Positions 60,135 through 64,000 of a DNA stretch of 64,000 nt are shown one piece after another (positions within the stretch are counted from its first letter, which is position 1; each line of letters opens with the position of its first letter). Under the pieces are notes generated by a model, which saw only the letters and a list, made by a program, of their open reading frames with translations, ran no database searches and was not told the origin of the DNA. A program made the translations under genes and the position numbers. The DNA is from an uncultured Elusimicrobiales bacterium (GTDB lineage Bacteria > Elusimicrobiota > Elusimicrobia > Elusimicrobiales > Elusimicrobiaceae). The stretch is from assembly GCA_944326725.1 (NCBI GenBank), contig CALVFA010000029.1:1-64000 (forward strand), written 5' to 3'.

Positions 60135-61375
60135 TATCTTTTCTCTCCCGTGGGATTAGTAAATTTGCGCCGGGCGCCGTATTTGCGGCGGCGGAAAAAC
60201 GGCTTCTTGCCGCTGCGTTTGCGCGGCGACAGAGAGCGGTAGAGCTGCTCCTGGCGGCGTATCATAACAGGAACGGTAAATTCCCCAAAGTCCCGCCGGG
60301 CGATATTTTCTTTAAAACGCTCCCGCAGGCCGTTGTTGCGCAGCAACGCTTTTATTTTTTCCGCCAAAGCGGAAATATCATTGACTTTGACTAAAAAGCC
60401 AGTGCGGTTGTCAGACACCACTTCACTGATGCCGTCCACATCATAGCACACGGCGGGCACGCGGTGGGCCTGCGCCTCTAAAACAGACATTGGCACCCCT
60501 TCGCGCAAAGAGGTGCTGGCATACACGTCTGCCATAGCCAACAGCTCATCGGTATCTCCGCGCCAGCCCGGGAAAATGACCTGGCGGTCAATGCCCAGGT
60601 GGGTGGCTAAGTTGGTGGCGGCCTCTTTCAGCGGGCCGTCGCCGGTATAAATAAAGCAGACGTTTTTCATTTGCCCCAACACTTTATAGGCCGCCAGCAC
60701 AAAGTGAATGGGGTTTTTAAGCGGTTTAAAATTGGCAATAGAGAGCACCACCCGCGCCGCCGGCGGAATTTTTAAAGCGGTTTTTTTGGAGGCCGGATTA
60801 TAGTTGGGCGGCAGTTTGCGCTCAAAATCTATGCCGGCGCGGATAATCTGGCTGCGCACGCCTTTGCCAATGCCCAGGCTGGCGGCTTCGGCGGCGTTTT
60901 TCTTAGATACAAACACCAAAACATCGGTCAAAGAAGAGCAAAACTTTTCCGTCCTGACAAAGAAATTAAAATGCTTTTCCCCGTGTTCTTTGGCAAAGCC
61001 CAGTCCATGAAATGTATGCACCACTTTGGCCTTGCGCCAAAAAATGCGCGCGGCAATGCGGCCCAGCACACCGGCTTTGGGGGAGTTGGTATGGATAATA
61101 TCGGGGCGGATTTTGCGCATTAACAGCCCCATTTGCACCAAAGCCAGCGCGTCGTGCAGGCAGTAGCGCGGGCGCACGTCGTGCTTTAAAGCCGGGATAA
61201 AAAAGAGGTTTTTGACTTCCCGTTTGGTTTTGCCGTCCAAACGTCCGCCGCGGCCGGCGGCCAAATAGGGCTCAAATTCCCGCTTGTCCAGGCGCTTCAT
61301 GGTGGTCAGCACGCTGTTTTGCGCGCCTCCTTGGTCCAGGGCTGTAATGAAATACAAAATTTTGGTCTTAGACAT
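60134..61375 (-). CDS. Glycosyltransferase family 4 protein
   Basis: GT-B fold enzyme using a nucleotide sugar. The N-terminal acceptor half contains LDQGGAQNSVLTTMKRL and IIHTNSPKAGVLGRIAAR. The C-terminal donor half has STSLREGVPMSVLEAQAHRVPAVC (given as SLREGVPMSVLEAQAH) and an E-x7-E pair ending in DGISEVV. The last 30 residues are extremely basic (KRSGKKPFFRRRKYGARRK) and may contact membrane lipid or nucleic acid. Acceptor unknown; surface polysaccharide is a guess. It overlaps its neighbours by one base on both sides. Confidence 0.9.
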   Translation of the reverse strand: MSKTKILYFITALDQGGAQNSVLTTMKRLDKREFEPYLAAGRGGRLDGKTKREVKNLFFIPALKHDVRPRYCLHDALALVQMGLLMRKIRPDIIHTNSPKAGVLGRIAARIFWRKAKVVHTFHGLGFAKEHGEKHFNFFVRTEKFCSSLTDVLVFVSKKNAAEAASLGIGKGVRSQIIRAGIDFERKLPPNYNPASKKTALKIPPAARVVLSIANFKPLKNPIHFVLAAYKVLGQMKNVCFIYTGDGPLKEAATNLATHLGIDRQVIFPGWRGDTDELLAMADVYASTSLREGVPMSVLEAQAHRVPAVCYDVDGISEVVSDNRTGFLVKVNDISALAEKIKALLRNNGLRERFKENIARRDFGEFTVPVMIRRQEQLYRSLSPRKRSGKKPFFRRRKYGARRKFTNPTGEKR

Positions 61376-63642
61376 CAGTGTAACTCTCCGGTTTGGGTAT
61401 CAAGAATGCGGGCATTAGGGAAATAATATTTGATAATGCCCTGGTAATCGCTTCCGTCCCCGGCCAAACCTTCGGCCCCGGCCACACACAAGCCCACGCC
61501 GGTGCCGCTGTCATAACCGCGCACCAGCACGCGCTGTATATTTTTGCCTTTGTACATCGGCACAAAATCAAAAAATGTGGAACGCATGGTGCCCGCACTT
61601 AACAGGTACTCCACCTCTTGCGGCGTTTGGGCCAAATAACTGTCTTTGCTGCCCTCAAAGCGCATAGAGAGGATACGCCCCTGAGGCGAAAGTTTCTGCG
61701 GCACCAGCGCGCGCAGCTTGCCTATATCGGCGCGCGCATTGACGCGCGCGGCGATTTCGTCCCCGTCATAGAGATACACCCACTTGACGGCGGACCATTG
61801 GGTCGGGTCCTGCGGCGTGGAATACAAATCCGCCGGAGGATTGGAAAGCATATACTTAGAAAGGTTGGCAGGGGAATAGGTATAATTGGGGCGGTTTTCC
61901 GTATTGGCAACAGTATCGTAAGACACCGTACCGCAGGAAGCGTAATAGCCCAAGTCCGTATTGGACAACTCTAGCCCGCGGGAAGATTTGACCGCTTCCA
62001 ACATAGCCTGTACGGTTAAATTAATGCCTTTAAATTTGAAATAAACATCATTGTCCGTAATATGGTAGGGCTGGTCGGCATTCTTTTGGGCGGCTTCCTG
62101 CAAGGCCGCGCGGAATACCACAGACAAAGCCTGCAAGGCAGCCGGCTCTTTAATGTCGCGCGCCTGAGTGGCCAGCAGCGCCGGGATTAAATCCTCCGCC
62201 GGCACTTCATTGACCAGCAACATGCCATTAGATACCGGCAGCACTAACAGCTGGCCTTTGAGCTCTTTGTCGCTAAAGTCCGCGGCAAATAAATCTTGCG
62301 CGGTGGCATTTTTGACCAGCAGGGTTTTTTCCTCTTTTACCGGACGAATGATAAAAGGCCTCCGGGCGGAAAACTCCACATGCCCGCGGCCGTCTTTAAA
62401 GTCAATACCTTTGGTTTCTTCGTTAAATTCCAGCACGCGCGTGACGTAAGAGGGCGCTTTAAGCACTTCACCCAAGCGCTCGTCCCACACGCTCATTACC
62501 CCAGAAGACATCAGCGTCACGCTTTTGAGCGCCACGGGCTGCTGCCAGCGGTCTGCATACAAAGCCATTTTGATATTTTCAGACGGCACCGAAGGCAAAT
62601 CCTGCACGATAGGCTGGTCCAACCGCAGATAGAAAAGATAAGAGGCCGGGTCCGCCTGCAAATCCTCGGCAAATTTGGTCACTTTTTTGCCGGCTTTTTC
62701 GTTGGTGGGATCTAAGCTAAATAAAGTGGAATAATACTGAAAAGAGGCCGTTTTGTTTTTCTTATCTTTTTCAGACAGCTGCGCCAGCAGCTGCATAGCC
62801 GGGTAATTGTGCCCGTCGTGGCTGAGGGCCTGCTGCAAAAACACCGGGGCCAGCTTGCGCGAGTCTTTGCGCTCAGAAGCGATTTGGCCCATCATGTACG
62901 CCGCAAAAGAAATCAAATACGGATTAGAGGTATAAATATATTGGAAATCCGCGGCGGCCTGTTTTTGGTTTCCTTCAAAATAATACGCCAGCGCGGTGCC
63001 CAGTTTGGCTGAAGAGGAGTATTCAAAATCCGCCGTCAGATAAAGCATATCGGCAAAGGATTTGCGCGCCTGTTTATACTTGCCGGCGGAGAAAAGCGTC
63101 CAGCCGCGCGTAAGCTCTATAAACGGGTCTTCCGGCGCCAAGCGGGCGGCTTTATCAATATACGCCAGCGCCTGCTTGACCAGCCCGCGCTGCAAAGACA
63201 TGACGGATAGCTCTAAATTGGCCTGCGCGGCTACAGCGGGGTCTTCGGCGTTTTCAAAGGCTTTGTAGGAGAAATAACATTCGTCGCTGTCCCCCCCGGC
63301 GCATTTTTCCGCCACGTCTTTTAATGCGGCGGGCAAAGAATAATCTAAAACGGTGGAATGTAAAATATTATCGCTTAGCTGCAAATCCACCCGCGCCACC
63401 AAAGAGCTTTTGGTTACGGCGCCGGCGGTATGTTCTTCGCCGGGAGCGGGGGCGGTCTGCTCGGCATACGTCACTTCGCCCACGGCCGGCGCAGAGGAAG
63501 CCACCGTAGAAACGGCGGCCGCCGTTTGGGCCGAGGCAGTTTCTCTCTCCTGCGCAGCAGCAGAAAGCGCTTGCTCTTGAGCGCACAAACCGGGCAGGCA
63601 AGCCCAAAGTAAAAAGGTAAACAGCAGGGTCTGTTTTCTCAT
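61375..63642 (-). CDS. Secreted TPR protein with a SpoIID/LytB-like domain
   Basis: Signal peptide (about 1-20, ending CAQ), an Ala/Thr-rich linker, then TPR-like helical repeats (about 105-320: AALELSVMSLQRGLVKQALAYID-type units) and a C-terminal SpoIID-like domain from about 440. SpoIID signatures are degenerate: LVNEVPAEDLIPALLATQARDI for the usual VVPSEMP stretch, and GVGLCVAGAEGLAGDGSDYQ for the final H-G-V-G-M block, where the His is missing. It may bind or cleave denuded glycan strands. The -10 TATAAT lies 6 nt before the ATG, so a leaderless start at 63642 is favoured. Confidence 0.8.
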   Translation of the reverse strand: MRKQTLLFTFLLWACLPGLCAQEQALSAAAQERETASAQTAAAVSTVASSAPAVGEVTYAEQTAPAPGEEHTAGAVTKSSLVARVDLQLSDNILHSTVLDYSLPAALKDVAEKCAGGDSDECYFSYKAFENAEDPAVAAQANLELSVMSLQRGLVKQALAYIDKAARLAPEDPFIELTRGWTLFSAGKYKQARKSFADMLYLTADFEYSSSAKLGTALAYYFEGNQKQAAADFQYIYTSNPYLISFAAYMMGQIASERKDSRKLAPVFLQQALSHDGHNYPAMQLLAQLSEKDKKNKTASFQYYSTLFSLDPTNEKAGKKVTKFAEDLQADPASYLFYLRLDQPIVQDLPSVPSENIKMALYADRWQQPVALKSVTLMSSGVMSVWDERLGEVLKAPSYVTRVLEFNEETKGIDFKDGRGHVEFSARRPFIIRPVKEEKTLLVKNATAQDLFAADFSDKELKGQLLVLPVSNGMLLVNEVPAEDLIPALLATQARDIKEPAALQALSVVFRAALQEAAQKNADQPYHITDNDVYFKFKGINLTVQAMLEAVKSSRGLELSNTDLGYYASCGTVSYDTVANTENRPNYTYSPANLSKYMLSNPPADLYSTPQDPTQWSAVKWVYLYDGDEIAARVNARADIGKLRALVPQKLSPQGRILSMRFEGSKDSYLAQTPQEVEYLLSAGTMRSTFFDFVPMYKGKNIQRVLVRGYDSGTGVGLCVAGAEGLAGDGSDYQGIIKYYFPNARILDTQTGELH

Positions 63643-63654
63643 ATACAAATTATA
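63643..63654 (-). promoter_or_regulatory. Leaderless -10 box of the SpoIID-like operon
   Basis: Minus strand: TATAAT (63654-63649), six bases, then ATG at 63642. No clear -35 hexamer. The stretch up to 63826 shows no gene. Confidence 0.5.
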
Positions 63655-63825
63655 ACAAATTGTAAGCGGAAAAACCCCTGTTCAGACGCCCCCGGGCTGA
63701 TCCAAAGACAAGCGCGCGGGCACCGTTTTTTGCGCTTTCCCCCCGGCGCGCCCCGTGGCGGGTGCAGGAAGCATGAGACGCGCAATCTGTTTCTCTCTGC
63801 CAAATGGGGCGGAGGCGGACAGAGA

Positions 63826-63864
63826 GCAAAAACCCGCCCCAAGCGGCGCAAGGGGCGGGTTTTA
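63826..63864 (-). terminator. Terminator of the gene at the right edge
   Basis: AAAACCCGCCCC/GGGGCGGGTTTT stem (63829-63862), followed on the minus strand by TTTTT. Confidence 0.85.
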
Positions 63865-63900
63865 AATTCATCGCGGTGCCTGTGCAAGCACAGCCGCGGT

Positions 63901-64000
63901 TTATTTTTTGCGGCGGGCCGCGGCACGCGTTTTAGTTTTGGCTTTAGCCTTTGCTTTGAGCTGGGTGGCTACCTGAGCTAGAGCGCGGCGCACGGCGGAT
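63901..64000 (-). CDS. Partial CDS, basic C-terminus of a small protein
   Basis: The frame runs off the right edge; the visible 32 residues read SAVRRALAQVATQLKAKAKA onward and end TRAAARRKK before TAA. The strongly basic, Ala/Lys-rich tail fits a nucleic-acid-binding or ribosomal protein, but no family can be named from this fragment. The strong terminator 37 nt downstream supports a real gene. Confidence 0.55.
   Translation of the reverse strand, partial: SAVRRALAQVATQLKAKAKAKTKTRAAARRKK

Noticed and set aside
1-64000. tRNA genes, CRISPR arrays, transposons, prophage
   Set aside because: No tRNA T-arm/acceptor pattern, no regularly spaced repeats, and no transposase, integrase or phage gene was seen.

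Overview
The window is a gene-dense bacterial chromosome segment of about 50% GC. It has no rRNA, tRNA, CRISPR, phage or insertion sequence that I can recognise. Gene content suggests a Gram-negative-type anaerobe: lipid-exporting ABC transporter, secreted and lipoprotein genes, peptidoglycan synthesis, acyl-CoA dehydrogenase/ETF and a GGGtGRT/NifU-like pair. Several orphan type IV pilin-like genes are scattered among housekeeping genes. This combination resembles Elusimicrobiota (Elusimicrobium-like gut bacteria), but the assignment is inferred from gene content, not from a marker comparison.

Layout. 1-12.8 kb (minus strand): one apparent 11-gene transcription unit, mnmE-mnmG-rsmG-metallopeptidase-rsmH-ftsL-ftsI-murF-mraY-ftsW-murG. 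It joins the tRNA-modification genes to a division/cell-wall (dcw) cluster that lacks mraZ, murE, murD and murC. 13-18.2 kb: a secreted hydrolase-like gene, then the conserved rpmH-rnpA-yidD-yidC-jag cluster. rpmH is too short for a standard ORF cutoff and was read by hand. 18.4-23.9 kb: recO, a HAD hydrolase, a secreted protein, and glyQ-glyS. 24.2-24.6 kb: a standalone structured RNA with a perfect-consensus promoter and a strong terminator, which I cannot assign to a known family. 24.7-28.6 kb: a cysteine-rich secreted protein, nadE and a surface-repeat protein. 28.7-33.2 kb: rpsB-tsf-pyrH-lipoprotein-frr; S2 carries a long charged tail. 33.2-44 kb: four pilin-like genes interleaved with typA, a membrane protein, the GGGtGRT/NifU-like pair and a serC-serA-DUF1015 operon. 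44.2-51 kb: ankyrin lipoprotein, ABC exporter, DksA-like protein, RDD protein and sodium/solute symporter. 51.2-56.7 kb: two LemA and two HtpX-type proteases, then an LTA-synthase-like protein. 57-63.6 kb: a SpoIID-like/TPR protein, a GT4 glycosyltransferase, and acyl-CoA dehydrogenase-etfB-etfA in one overlapping operon. The right edge cuts a small basic protein.

The most notable signals are regulatory. Three pilin-like genes share the same element: a -35 box, a 16-bp spacer containing exactly twelve T, a TAAATT -10 box, and a palindrome centred on the transcription start. One of them (43424-43923) has its leaderless ATG out of frame, across an eight-A run, with the pilin it should encode. 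Together these look like phase-variable switches. Many other transcription units place the -10 box 6-10 nt before the ATG with no Shine-Dalgarno sequence, which predicts widespread leaderless mRNAs. The unassigned RNA and the uncharacterised NifU-like/GGGtGRT pair are the other main leads.
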